Source of the DNA: Geomesophilobacter sediminis
GTDB lineage: Bacteria; Desulfobacterota; Desulfuromonadia; Geobacterales; Geobacteraceae
Length of the DNA stretch: 64,000 nucleotides
Assembly: GCF_016458275.1 (NCBI RefSeq)
Contig: NZ_JAEMHM010000014.1
Span: forward strand, 1-64,000
Direction of reading: 5' to 3'
The notes beneath the pieces are model-generated. The model was not told the DNA's origin, ran no database searches, and was given only the letters and a program-made list of their open reading frames with translations. Shown in pieces: positions 8,497-17,968 of this stretch; the stretch's first letter is position 1, and every line of letters begins with the position of its first letter. The position numbers and the translations under genes were made by a program.

Positions 8497-11474
8497 CCTT
8501 CTTCAACGAGGAAAATACGGTTGAACAACTCGTGCTGGACACTCTGACTGACAGAGACAACCAGTGGTGCATTGCCGAGCCGCAAGCTGATTATCTTGAT
8601 TCACACCTCACCCTTCTCATTTCAAACCTCAAATGGCGCTTCGTGGCCGCCGAGGAGTTGCCGCGCCAGCACTCCGACGTGTTGGTGGAGTCGATGATGC
8701 GCGACGCCCTCATCCGCCTGAACCCGGAAATCAAGGCCCAACCCGACCGCGCCGACGAGGTGCTCTACCGCCTGCGGACCATTCCGCTGTCGGTGCAGAG
8801 CGAAGGCTTGGTGCGGGCCAATGAGCTGTTTGCCGAATGGCTGCGGGGCGAAAAATCCATGCCCTTCGGCGAGCGCGGCGAACACACACCGGTGCGGTTG
8901 ATCGACTTCGAGAACCTGAGCAACAACGATTACGTGGTCACCAACCAGTGGGTCTATCCGGTCAAGGAAGGTGGCCGCCGCTTCGACATCGTCATGCTGG
9001 TCAACGGTATCCCGCTGGTGGTCGGCGAGGCCAAGACGCCAGTGCGCCCGGCGGTGACCTGGGTGGACGGGGCCAGCGACATCCACAACGGCTACGAACA
9101 GAGCGTACCGCAGATGTTCGTGCCCAACGTCCTCTCCTTTGCCACCGAGGGCAAGTGCTATCGCTACGGCTCGGTGCGCATGCCCATCGATATCTGGGGG
9201 CCGTGGCACGAGGGAAACAACAAGGCCGAGGGGACGCTGGCGGACGTGCAGCGCTCCATCCGCTCCATGCTGCGCCCCCATGTAGTGCTGGACATCCTGC
9301 AGAATTTCACCCTGTTCGCTACCGATAAGAAGCACCGGCGCATCAAGATCATCTGCCGCTATCAGCAGTACGAAGGCGCTAACCTGATGGTGGCCCGCGT
9401 GGTCAAGGGCTATCCCAAGAAGGGCCTGATCTGGCATTTCCAGGGCTCGGGCAAGTCGCTGCTGATGGTGTTCGCGGCGCAGAAGCTGCGGATGCACCGC
9501 AAGCTCGGCAACCCCACGGTGATGATCGTGGTGGACCGCATCGATCTGGACACCCAGATCACCGCCACCTTCAACGCCGCCGATATCCCGAACATGATCG
9601 GAGCGGCCACCCGACAGGAGTTGCAGAGCCTGCTGGCGGCCGATACCCGCAAGATCATCATCACCACCATTCACAAGTTCGGCGAGGCGGACGGCCGCCT
9701 GAACGAGCGCTCGAACATCATCGTGATGGTGGACGAGGCGCACCGCACCCAGGAAGGCGATCTGGGGCGCAAGATGCGCGACGCGCTGCCCAATGCCTTT
9801 CTCTTTGGTCTGACCGGCACGCCGATCAACAAGCGGGACCACAACACCTTCTGGGCCTTCGGCGCGGACGAGGATGAGCAGGGCTACATGAGCCGCTACT
9901 CGTTCCAGGACTCGATCCGGGACAAGGCCACGCTGCCGCTGCATTTCGAGGCGGTAGACGTGAAGCTGCATATCAACAAGGACGCCATCGACGAAGCCTA
10001 CTCTCAGATGACCGATGAGCTGAGCGAGCTGGATCGTGACGACCTGGCCAAGCGGGCCGCCAAGATGGCGGTGCTGATCAAGGCCCCGGCGCGGGTGAAC
10101 GCCATCTGCCAGCACATCGTCAAGCACTTCCAGGAGAAGGTAGAGCCGAACGGCTTCAAGGCCCAGGTGGTGACCTTCGACCGGGAGTGCTGTGTGCTCT
10201 ACAAGAAGGCCATGGACGAGTTGGTCGGCCCGGAGGCCAGCGCCATCGTCATGCACACCCAGGGCGGAAAGTCTGACGAGTACGCGGAATGGAAATTGGC
10301 CAAGGATGAGGAGGAAAAGCTCCTCGACCGTTTCCGCGATCCGAACGACCCGCTCAAGTTCCTGATCGTCACCTCCAAGCTGCTGACCGGCTTCGATGCC
10401 CCCATTCTGCAGGTAATGTACCTCGACAAGCCGATGAAGGATCACAACCTGTTGCAGGCCATCTGCCGCACCAACCGTGTCTACCCCGGCAAGACCCACG
10501 GTCTGATCGTGGATTACCTGGGTATCTTCGATGACGTGGCCACGGCCCTCGATTTCGATGAAAAGGCGGTGCAGAAGGTCATCACCAATCTGGATGACCT
10601 CAAGAAAGAGCTGCCCGGCGTGGTCGCAAGATGCCTGGCGTTCTTCCCTGGCGTGGACCGCACTGTCGGCGGCTACGAGGGGTTGATCGCGGCGCAGGAC
10701 TGCCTGCCGGATAACGAGACCCGGGACAAGTTCGCGGCGGAATACTCGGTGCTCGCCCGTCTGTGGGAGGCGCTGTCTCCCGATCCCTGTCTCGGCCCTT
10801 ATGAAAAGGACTACAAGTGGCTGACCCAGGTGTATGAGTCGGTGAAGCCGCCGAGCGGCAACGGCAAGCTGCTTTGGCACGCCCTGGGGGCCAAGACCAT
10901 CGAGCTGGTCCATGAGAACGTGCATCTGGAAACGGTGCGCGACGATCTGGACACTCTGGTAATGGACGCCGAGGTCCTCGAAGGGCTGCTCGATGCCAAG
11001 GACCCGGACAAGAAATCCAAGGAAATCGAGATCAAGCTCATCGCCCGCCTGCGCAAGCACAAGGACAATCCGAAGTTTGTCGCCCTGGGCGAACGCCTCG
11101 AAAAACTCAAGGAGCGGCACGAACAGGGCCTGCTCCACAGCCTCGACTTCCTCAAGGAACTGCTGACCCTGGCCAAGGAGGTTGTCCAGGCCGAGAAACA
11201 GGTGGACCCGGTCGATGAACAGGCCAAGGCCAAAGCTGCCCTGACCGAGCTGTTCGCCGAGGTGAAGAACGGCAAGACGCCGATGGTGGTCGAGCGGATC
11301 GTGACCGACATCGACGAGATCGTGCGCCTGGTCCGATTCCCCGGCTGGCAAAACACCAAAGCCGGAGAGCGCGAGGTCCAGAAGGCCCTGCGCAAAGTGA
11401 TTTACGTGAAGTACCAGGTCAAGGACCAGGATCTGTTCGACAAGGCGTTCGGATATATCCGGCAGTACTACTGA
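8493..11474 (+). CDS. hsdR: type I restriction endonuclease subunit
   Basis: This 993-residue HsdR carries the PD-(D/E)XK nuclease domain (FDIVMLVNGIPLVVGEAK), an SF2 translocase with Walker A FQGSGKS, DEAH (VDEAHRT) and LTGTP, and a long C-terminal helical region that docks on the methyltransferase. It cleaves unmodified DNA after ATP-driven translocation. The first ~45 codons are A+T-rich and the rest GC-rich, with the change near 8630, suggesting a recombination junction inside the gene. It overlaps the upstream helicase (ATGA). Confidence 0.95.
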   Translation: MTFFNEENTVEQLVLDTLTDRDNQWCIAEPQADYLDSHLTLLISNLKWRFVAAEELPRQHSDVLVESMMRDALIRLNPEIKAQPDRADEVLYRLRTIPLSVQSEGLVRANELFAEWLRGEKSMPFGERGEHTPVRLIDFENLSNNDYVVTNQWVYPVKEGGRRFDIVMLVNGIPLVVGEAKTPVRPAVTWVDGASDIHNGYEQSVPQMFVPNVLSFATEGKCYRYGSVRMPIDIWGPWHEGNNKAEGTLADVQRSIRSMLRPHVVLDILQNFTLFATDKKHRRIKIICRYQQYEGANLMVARVVKGYPKKGLIWHFQGSGKSLLMVFAAQKLRMHRKLGNPTVMIVVDRIDLDTQITATFNAADIPNMIGAATRQELQSLLAADTRKIIITTIHKFGEADGRLNERSNIIVMVDEAHRTQEGDLGRKMRDALPNAFLFGLTGTPINKRDHNTFWAFGADEDEQGYMSRYSFQDSIRDKATLPLHFEAVDVKLHINKDAIDEAYSQMTDELSELDRDDLAKRAAKMAVLIKAPARVNAICQHIVKHFQEKVEPNGFKAQVVTFDRECCVLYKKAMDELVGPEASAIVMHTQGGKSDEYAEWKLAKDEEEKLLDRFRDPNDPLKFLIVTSKLLTGFDAPILQVMYLDKPMKDHNLLQAICRTNRVYPGKTHGLIVDYLGIFDDVATALDFDEKAVQKVITNLDDLKKELPGVVARCLAFFPGVDRTVGGYEGLIAAQDCLPDNETRDKFAAEYSVLARLWEALSPDPCLGPYEKDYKWLTQVYESVKPPSGNGKLLWHALGAKTIELVHENVHLETVRDDLDTLVMDAEVLEGLLDAKDPDKKSKEIEIKLIARLRKHKDNPKFVALGERLEKLKERHEQGLLHSLDFLKELLTLAKEVVQAEKQVDPVDEQAKAKAALTELFAEVKNGKTPMVVERIVTDIDEIVRLVRFPGWQNTKAGEREVQKALRKVIYVKYQVKDQDLFDKAFGYIRQYY

Positions 11475-11496
11475 GAAGGGATGGTAATGGGGCTCT

Positions 11497-13659
11497 ATGG
11501 CTAAAACAAGTCAGGCAAAGCAGATCATTGAAAATCGCAGAGGCGACACCTTTGGCGGTTGGCCTGCCCGTACCCTGCTGGAGGCGGGCGACATTCCCAT
11601 TGCCCAAATCGCCGAGCTTGCCCTGCGTGAAGGTCAGAGCTCGAATCCTTTGTACCGGGTCCACCGCTGGTTTGCTCGCCGGGTGGGCTCTCAGTTCCGT
11701 TCGATCCTCACCGCGCTGACCCTTCCCCCTGACAAGGCCGACACCTTTTGGGATACCTATCTCGGCAAGACCTCCGTGCATGGCGCTGTCGTTCTCGACC
11801 CCTTCATCGGCGGCGGGACAAGTTTGGTGGAGTCCATGCGCTGCAACGCCCGGGTGATTGGTTTTGATATCGACCCGGTCGCGACCTTTATTACCCGATT
11901 TGAGTTGGCCGCCTCCCGGATGGAGGATCACTACCCGGAAATCGAACAGATTTGCAATGAGGTCGCACAACTCATTACGCCGTTGCATCGCACTATGGTG
12001 GATGGTGTCGAACGGGATGTTCTTCATCATTTCTGGGTCCAGGTGAAGCAGTGCTCGAATTGCCAGAGCGATGTAGAGCTTCATCCCCATTTTCAACTGG
12101 CCTACTCCAAAGAGAAGTGTCTGCAGTGGGTATTCTGCAAGGACTGTCATGCGGTCCATGAATTGCGGATTGAACGCAAGGTGCTGCACTGCTCTTGCGG
12201 CAAGCGCACCACTATCAGCGCGGGCACGCACGGTAACGGGATCATGACCTGCCCGACCTGCAAGCACACACAGAAGATCGCAGCGGATGACCTTGACGGT
12301 GCCGAACGCCCCACTTTGAGGCTCTTTGCCCAGGAGTATCTGGTCGGAACCGGCAAGAACTGCACAAGGCATTTCAAGCGCGTCGAAGAGGCGGACCAGG
12401 CGTTGTATGACCGAGCCACCCGAAAGCTGCGGATGATCGGGAATGGCTTGCTTGTGCCGACAAGAAGCATTCCCCGTGAGGGCCGTTCGGATGGACGACC
12501 TCTGATCCACGGGATTCGGCATTATGCAGACTTTTTCAACGACCGGCAGAAGCTCCACCTGCACCTTCTCGGTTCGGCCATCGGCCGAGTGGAAAGCGAT
12601 GAGGCGCGGCGCTGCCTTGAGCTGGCCTTCAGTGAACATCTCACAACGAACTGCATGTACACAGCCTATGCGTTTGGCTATCGCCGAACGAGCCCGATGT
12701 TCTCCATTCACTCATACCGGCACATCACTCGTCCGGTTGAGCTGAACCCTTGGCAGGATGGCGTCGGACGGGGGACGTTCATCAACACGGTCCGGAAAAT
12801 ATCGAAGGCGATTGCGTTTGCCAAAGCGCCCCAGGAGCTGCATCCGGAAGGCACCAGAGTCGCTTATGAAGATGATTTCGAGCGCGAACAAGCCTGCCTT
12901 GGTTCTGTCGATGATGTATTGAGCGGCAGCGCCACGGCGGCGATTGAAACCCAGTCTTCCGAGGAACTCCATTTACTACCGGACGGCTCAGTGGATCTCG
13001 TGCTGACCGATCCGCCGTATTTCGACAATCTGAGCTACTCGGAACTCTCGGACTTCTATTTGGCCTGGCATCAGGCTTTGAGAATTGCACCGCACCCGTA
13101 TGACGACAACGTCACTTCGGCTCCGATACTGCAGAACCTGGCCATCACGCGACGGTCCGATGAAGCCATCAAGGGATACCAGGAACGGCTTCAGCAGATT
13201 TTCATGGAATGCAACCGCGTACTCAAGCCGGACGGGATCTGCGTGTTCACCTACCACCATAAACTCGCATCGGCGTGGGATGCTCTCGGCACGGCTCTGC
13301 TTCATTCGGGACTCTCGGTAACCAAGGTTCTGCCCATGCGTGGCGAAGGCCAAGGAGGTCTTCACACTTACGATGGGACCATCAAGTGGGACGCGGTGTT
13401 GGTCTGTCGCAAGAAGAGCGGTGTCATCAAGGGGGGGGGGGCGGTTATCCGCGAAACAGCCTTCAAAGACGCCATATTGGAGGCGGACTCTCATTTTGAG
13501 GTCTTGTCCACCTATAAACGGATCGTCTTCAAAATACCTGATTTCACTAATTTGGCTCGGGCGTTGGTCGTCAGTAGAAGTTTCTTAGGCGAGGCAGATG
13601 CCAGCATACGACCGATGTCGGATGCACTGAAGAACATACCAACCCCGGGAGAGATGTGA
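11497..13659 (+). CDS. Zn-ribbon DNA methyltransferase of the defence operon
   Basis: This 720-residue protein resembles COG1743/DUF1156-type DNA methylases. The N-terminal RVHRWFARR segment parallels their WWARRP motif. SAM motif I is DPFIGGGTSL (residues 101-110), a zinc-ribbon insertion has several CxxC pairs (about residues 176-265), and the catalytic motif is TDPPYFDNLSYSE near residue 505. The motif order suggests a permuted, beta-type amino-methyltransferase. It is the first gene of a seven-gene set and could mark self DNA for it. An 11-G run lies at codons ~645-648, so slippage would remove the last ~75 residues. Confidence 0.85.
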   Translation: MAKTSQAKQIIENRRGDTFGGWPARTLLEAGDIPIAQIAELALREGQSSNPLYRVHRWFARRVGSQFRSILTALTLPPDKADTFWDTYLGKTSVHGAVVLDPFIGGGTSLVESMRCNARVIGFDIDPVATFITRFELAASRMEDHYPEIEQICNEVAQLITPLHRTMVDGVERDVLHHFWVQVKQCSNCQSDVELHPHFQLAYSKEKCLQWVFCKDCHAVHELRIERKVLHCSCGKRTTISAGTHGNGIMTCPTCKHTQKIAADDLDGAERPTLRLFAQEYLVGTGKNCTRHFKRVEEADQALYDRATRKLRMIGNGLLVPTRSIPREGRSDGRPLIHGIRHYADFFNDRQKLHLHLLGSAIGRVESDEARRCLELAFSEHLTTNCMYTAYAFGYRRTSPMFSIHSYRHITRPVELNPWQDGVGRGTFINTVRKISKAIAFAKAPQELHPEGTRVAYEDDFEREQACLGSVDDVLSGSATAAIETQSSEELHLLPDGSVDLVLTDPPYFDNLSYSELSDFYLAWHQALRIAPHPYDDNVTSAPILQNLAITRRSDEAIKGYQERLQQIFMECNRVLKPDGICVFTYHHKLASAWDALGTALLHSGLSVTKVLPMRGEGQGGLHTYDGTIKWDAVLVCRKKSGVIKGGGAVIRETAFKDAILEADSHFEVLSTYKRIVFKIPDFTNLARALVVSRSFLGEADASIRPMSDALKNIPTPGEM
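13431..13441 (+). repeat. 11-G homopolymer inside the methyltransferase gene
   Basis: Eleven consecutive G residues encode Gly-Gly-Gly in the C-terminal part of the DNA methyltransferase. The frame is intact in this sequence. Mononucleotide G runs of this length are typical sites of slipped-strand phase variation in restriction and surface genes of other bacteria. Whether it varies here is inference; a sequencing or assembly length error is also possible. Confidence 0.9.
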
Positions 13660-16310
13660 TGGCAAAACTCGATAAAGGAACGCTTGCCCTAACATTCAAA
13701 TTCGATTGCGACCGGTTTCTCCGGTTTCGTCTGGCCAGTGATGCAGAAAAGGACACGCTTGGCGTCTCGGACGAGACCTACAAACGCCCTGGTATTGAAC
13801 TTATCAAAGCGGCCGGGCGGCGTTGGGAGGCCGACAAATATCAGGATCTGATCGACACCTCAGATGATGGAAAAGTTGTGTTTCTTCTCGAGGACAAGGT
13901 CGATGATCTTCTGGGACGAAAGCCCTTCAAAAAGATTCAGAACCTTTTTGACATCCTCCGGCAACAGGATCCACCCCAGGCTATTATCGAGGCGGAGTTC
14001 ACGGTTCCCACAAACGTTACTCCCGGCCTTCAAAAGGCATACGACGATTTCGGCCTCGAACAGGTAAGAGTGCGCCCGGACATCCTTTGGATTCGTCCAG
14101 GTGGTACTGGTGCGCCGCTGATCGGCAATGGGACTGTGCCTGAATACGAAATCCATATTATCGACGTGAAAATGGCTGCGGAGCCATCACTACGGCACTT
14201 CACAGAGGTGACCTACTACGCTCTGGCATTGGCCACTGCCATCCAGCAAGAAGGGCTGAGCGGCAGATATGCCGTTTCGGCGGAAGGCACCATCTGGCCC
14301 GGAAGCCACGACATCAACGCGTTCAGGAACCTGGTCCAGCTTTATCAGGCCAAGGGAGCCGCAGATCCCGTTTCCGAGGCCCTCAGCGAGACGCTGATTC
14401 GGGTTCCGTATGAGGTCTATGAAGTCCACGTGAAACAGTTTTTCGAGGACCGTCTTCTCCGGGTTCTGCAGACCGATATGGAGGATGCCAGTTGGCATGT
14501 CGGTCCCAAGTGCCAGCTTTGCGACTACGTTCGCTATTGCCGAGACAAGGCATCCGAATGCGATCATCTTTCCCGGCTGGCCTGGCTCAATCAGGGGCAG
14601 GCGGAACTGCTTCGTTCAAATGGCATCACCACTACGGCGGAACTGACCGACGCTGTGACTACCGCCGATGATCGGTGGCAATCTGTTATCGACTCCAGCC
14701 ACCAGTTGCGGGCGGATGGGCCAGCACTGGCAACTCGCGCCCGATCCCTGACCGTGGGAGCACCCTTGCCGGTCGAGGGCCGGCGCAGTGCGATGATCCC
14801 AGCCTGGACTGATCAGAGCATCTTTATCACGATCCATTTCGACCCGGGCTCCGGTATCTCGTTTGCCTTGGGCGCGGCGCGGCTCTATTTCCCACATGGC
14901 CGCAACCCGGGCGATCCTCCGGTGACGGACGAAAAGATTTTCATCGTCGACCGTGTCGATGCGATGAACCCGGAAACGGAACGCGAGAGGCTGAAGGAAT
15001 TTGCGGCTGTGGTTTCTGAGTGGTTAGAGGAGGTATCGACCGTCAACACGAGTCTACCCGCCCGTGACCGTCTCTCTTCCCATATCTTCTTCTGGGACAT
15101 GCTGGAGGTACGTCAGCTCAAGCGCATGTTCGAGCGTCATATGCAGAACCCTGACGTGATCGAACTGATCGAGGTGCTTACCCGATTCTTCCCGCCGGAC
15201 AGCCTATTGCCCGATCCGGATGCTTTCAAGTCTCAGCCTGGGACAATCGTCAAGGAAGTCCTTCGAATGCTCGTTGGGCTGCCGGTTGCCCACGATTACT
15301 CCCTTTTTGACGCAGCGAACAGTTTCTTCCCAAATGTGCGGGAGGATGGCACGCCGTATAAGTTCGATCTGCCTTTTGGATTCGCCACCCCAATGAGCGA
15401 TCAGATACCTTTCGAGCGAGCTTATGAGCTTTGGCAGGACAAAATATTCGTCCGCCATTTCAACAAACTCCACCCTACGGACCCAGCCCAGTGGAGACGC
15501 TACACCCGAGACGAACTCTACGATGGCATCAAGCGGGCCACAAAGGTTCACCTGCAAGCTTTGCAGCACATCGTCCGGAGACTGCGTGAGAACTACAAAG
15601 ACCGGTTGGTACTGAAAAAGAGCGGCTTCTCTGCTGCAAGATCCTCTCAGGCAAGCGTGCCAGAGGCGGCAAGAAGCCTGATCGCTTTTGAGAAGCTCAA
15701 TGTCGCGTGCCAGGAAATGGAGAACCGGAACACTCGCTCACTACCTGTCGATGAACGAGAGGCGAGGTTTTTCTCGATTCGCGGTCTGACTTTGAAGCCT
15801 CAGTCAGAGGCCGATCCGATCATCGATGAGATCAAGTTCGCGAACCCACAGTATCAACACGACACACTCCATGTATTTGATTTTTCCCCGACCAGCAGGG
15901 ACTCTCGGATCAAGGAAGGCGAATTTACCGTCGCTTTATCCAACGAGTGTGAACATGTGGATCTCGACGAACCATGGCGTCATCGACTCGGTCTGGGCTT
16001 CCAGGATGCCGAAGCACTTCTTGGCGAATACGGCCTTACCGAGCGGTGGATGCCTAACAAGTCGATAGGGGCATTGCTTCAGGTAGAGGTCATTCGGCTG
16101 GAGGCTATGCAGGACAATCCCTATGTAGTCCTTAAGCCGGGACATCAGGGGCTCTTTCAGTTTGCCGTCGCCCAAGGACTCGTGGCGCTCGACTCGCCGC
16201 TTGTCCTTGATCCAATGTATCGGGATTTCTCAAGCGACAGGATAGAAAAGGCATTGAGAGCAGTTGGCGGGATGGCAGCACCGATCAAACGTGCCAGGAA
16301 GCGGAGGTAA
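13659..16310 (+). CDS. RecB/Cas4-like nuclease with Fe-S cluster motif
   Basis: The ~883-residue protein (ATG 13659; GTG 13656 is possible) overlaps the methyltransferase stop. It has a PD-(D/E)XK core with RPDILWI and IIDVKMA near residues 140 and 170 and a downstream Tyr-rich helix. A CxxCx5C cluster (CQLCDYVRYC, about residues 285-294), together with an early Cys near residue 17, matches the Fe-S staple of Cas4, AddB and Dna2 nucleases. A following GQAELLRSNGITTTAEL segment looks helix-hairpin-helix-like. The next gene is a UPF1/Dna2-type helicase, so the two look like a split Dna2. The C-terminal ~550 residues are uncharacterised. Confidence 0.78.
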   Translation: MAKLDKGTLALTFKFDCDRFLRFRLASDAEKDTLGVSDETYKRPGIELIKAAGRRWEADKYQDLIDTSDDGKVVFLLEDKVDDLLGRKPFKKIQNLFDILRQQDPPQAIIEAEFTVPTNVTPGLQKAYDDFGLEQVRVRPDILWIRPGGTGAPLIGNGTVPEYEIHIIDVKMAAEPSLRHFTEVTYYALALATAIQQEGLSGRYAVSAEGTIWPGSHDINAFRNLVQLYQAKGAADPVSEALSETLIRVPYEVYEVHVKQFFEDRLLRVLQTDMEDASWHVGPKCQLCDYVRYCRDKASECDHLSRLAWLNQGQAELLRSNGITTTAELTDAVTTADDRWQSVIDSSHQLRADGPALATRARSLTVGAPLPVEGRRSAMIPAWTDQSIFITIHFDPGSGISFALGAARLYFPHGRNPGDPPVTDEKIFIVDRVDAMNPETERERLKEFAAVVSEWLEEVSTVNTSLPARDRLSSHIFFWDMLEVRQLKRMFERHMQNPDVIELIEVLTRFFPPDSLLPDPDAFKSQPGTIVKEVLRMLVGLPVAHDYSLFDAANSFFPNVREDGTPYKFDLPFGFATPMSDQIPFERAYELWQDKIFVRHFNKLHPTDPAQWRRYTRDELYDGIKRATKVHLQALQHIVRRLRENYKDRLVLKKSGFSAARSSQASVPEAARSLIAFEKLNVACQEMENRNTRSLPVDEREARFFSIRGLTLKPQSEADPIIDEIKFANPQYQHDTLHVFDFSPTSRDSRIKEGEFTVALSNECEHVDLDEPWRHRLGLGFQDAEALLGEYGLTERWMPNKSIGALLQVEVIRLEAMQDNPYVVLKPGHQGLFQFAVAQGLVALDSPLVLDPMYRDFSSDRIEKALRAVGGMAAPIKRARKRR

Positions 16311-16314
16311 GGCA

Positions 16315-17919
16315 ATGGCTAAGAAACCGACAAAAATGACTGAACCAGCCCATAGCCTGATGTACACCCCCGGCTCGCTGGCGACGGGAAAAACATTCGC
16401 TGACACCAACCAGTTGTACGCGAAGGTAAAACCGTATCTGAAGGATGCATTCAACGAAAAGCAGGAATCCCTTTTCCACGATGCATTCGGCCAAAGGATT
16501 TCTTTGCTTTGGGGACCGCCGGGAACCGGAAAGACCACGGTCTTGGCCGGGACCATTCTTGGGTGGATTGAGCATTACGCCGAGGCAGGAATTCCGCTGC
16601 GTGTGGGTATCGGGTCCAGCAATTACAATGCTATCGATAACGTCCTCAATGAAACCCTGGAGTTGATGAGCAGGCGGACGGCCACCGTTGGCGCGTTTGC
16701 ATGCCCAATCCGTGTGACAAGAGTGAGAAGCGACTCCTCCGCGCCCCCCTTGAGTGATCAGATCGAAGACATGCCAAGAACTTCCACAAGAGCTCAGAGC
16801 TTTGTGAATACCATGAAAAGTGACGAGCTCGGAATCATCATCGTTGGTGGAACCTGGCAACAGCTTGGACGTCTGGCCGAAAAAGACCATCAGGATAGCG
16901 AGCCGACCGCCGAATGGTTTGATCTGCTTGTGATAGACGAGGCATCACAGGTGCAAGTTGCTGCGGCTGCGGCTTACTTTCTGCTATTGAAGTCCGATGG
17001 GCATGTTGTCCTTGCCGGTGACGACCGGCAGCTTGGCCCGATATACGGCTTCCAAATGAAGGACAGCGTGCAAGGGCTGTTCGACTGCATTTTCTCTTAC
17101 ATGAAGGAGACGCACGGCATCACCCCGGTGCAACTTAAACACAACTACCGGACCAACGTGGAAATTTCCGCATGGCCCTGCAAGCGGTTTTATAAGGACG
17201 AATACGAGGCGTTCTTTCCCGAGAGAAAATTGAATCTCACAATCAACATCGACACCAAGCCTGCCGACTGGCCCGAGCAGTTGCCATGGTCCGACCAGTT
17301 CCTGCGCATTCTTGATCCTGCCTGCCCTGTGGTGGTGATCAGCTACTCGGCCAACACCTATACGTTGTCGAATCCTTTCGAGGCGCTGATCGTTTCCGCT
17401 TTGACCCTTTTGTTCAAGAAACTGGTCGATAGCCAGCAGGCCGGAGTGAGCCCCCAAGAGTTTTGGACTCAGAAAATCGGTATCGTGACACCCCACCGAG
17501 CCCAGATGGCATCCATCAGGAATCTCCTCGTGGACGCGGCAGGGATGACGATGGACCCCCCTCCATTTGTTGACACTGTAGACCGGTTCCAGGGCCAGGA
17601 GCGTGACCTGATCCTTTCCAGTTATGTGGTGGCTGACCGGGATTTTGCCGCTTCCGAAGACGCATTCATCCTGAGCCCGAGACGATTCAATGTGACTCTC
17701 ACCCGGGCGAGAAGCAAGTTTGTGATGCTTATCAGCGACGCGCTTCTCCAGTATCTGCCCTCCGATCCCGACGTGGCCCGGGACGCTGCTCACCTGCAGC
17801 TTTTTGCCGAGCAGTATTGCAGCTCGATACGCGACACCATCGATTTGCCGTTCTTTGAGCGTGGCTCTCTTTCGAGTATGAGATGCAAATTGAGGGGGCG
17901 ATACGAGAATGGGGCTTGA
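16315..17919 (+). CDS. UPF1/Dna2-like superfamily 1 helicase
   Basis: I placed the start at ATG 16315, seven bases after GGAGG; a frame extending to 16264 lies inside the upstream gene. The 534-residue protein has Walker A GPPGTGKT (67-74), Walker B VIDEAS (about 207), LAGDDRQLGP, FQGQERD and a motif VI NVTLTRARSK, the set seen in AAA_11/AAA_12 SF1B helicases. It is probably an ATP-driven 5'-3' helicase acting with the Fe-S nuclease encoded just before it. It lacks the nuclease domain that is fused in Dna2. Confidence 0.88.
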   Translation: MAKKPTKMTEPAHSLMYTPGSLATGKTFADTNQLYAKVKPYLKDAFNEKQESLFHDAFGQRISLLWGPPGTGKTTVLAGTILGWIEHYAEAGIPLRVGIGSSNYNAIDNVLNETLELMSRRTATVGAFACPIRVTRVRSDSSAPPLSDQIEDMPRTSTRAQSFVNTMKSDELGIIIVGGTWQQLGRLAEKDHQDSEPTAEWFDLLVIDEASQVQVAAAAAYFLLLKSDGHVVLAGDDRQLGPIYGFQMKDSVQGLFDCIFSYMKETHGITPVQLKHNYRTNVEISAWPCKRFYKDEYEAFFPERKLNLTINIDTKPADWPEQLPWSDQFLRILDPACPVVVISYSANTYTLSNPFEALIVSALTLLFKKLVDSQQAGVSPQEFWTQKIGIVTPHRAQMASIRNLLVDAAGMTMDPPPFVDTVDRFQGQERDLILSSYVVADRDFAASEDAFILSPRRFNVTLTRARSKFVMLISDALLQYLPSDPDVARDAAHLQLFAEQYCSSIRDTIDLPFFERGSLSSMRCKLRGRYENGA

Positions 17920-17968
17920 TGCAGCAAACACCGATCCATTTGCAGCAGTGCGGAGGGGGGACTGACCT

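Noticed and set aside
8622-11351. Long open frame of 909 codons on the - strand opposite hsdR
   Set aside because: It is an antisense shadow of a GC-rich gene; hsdR has the real domain motifs.
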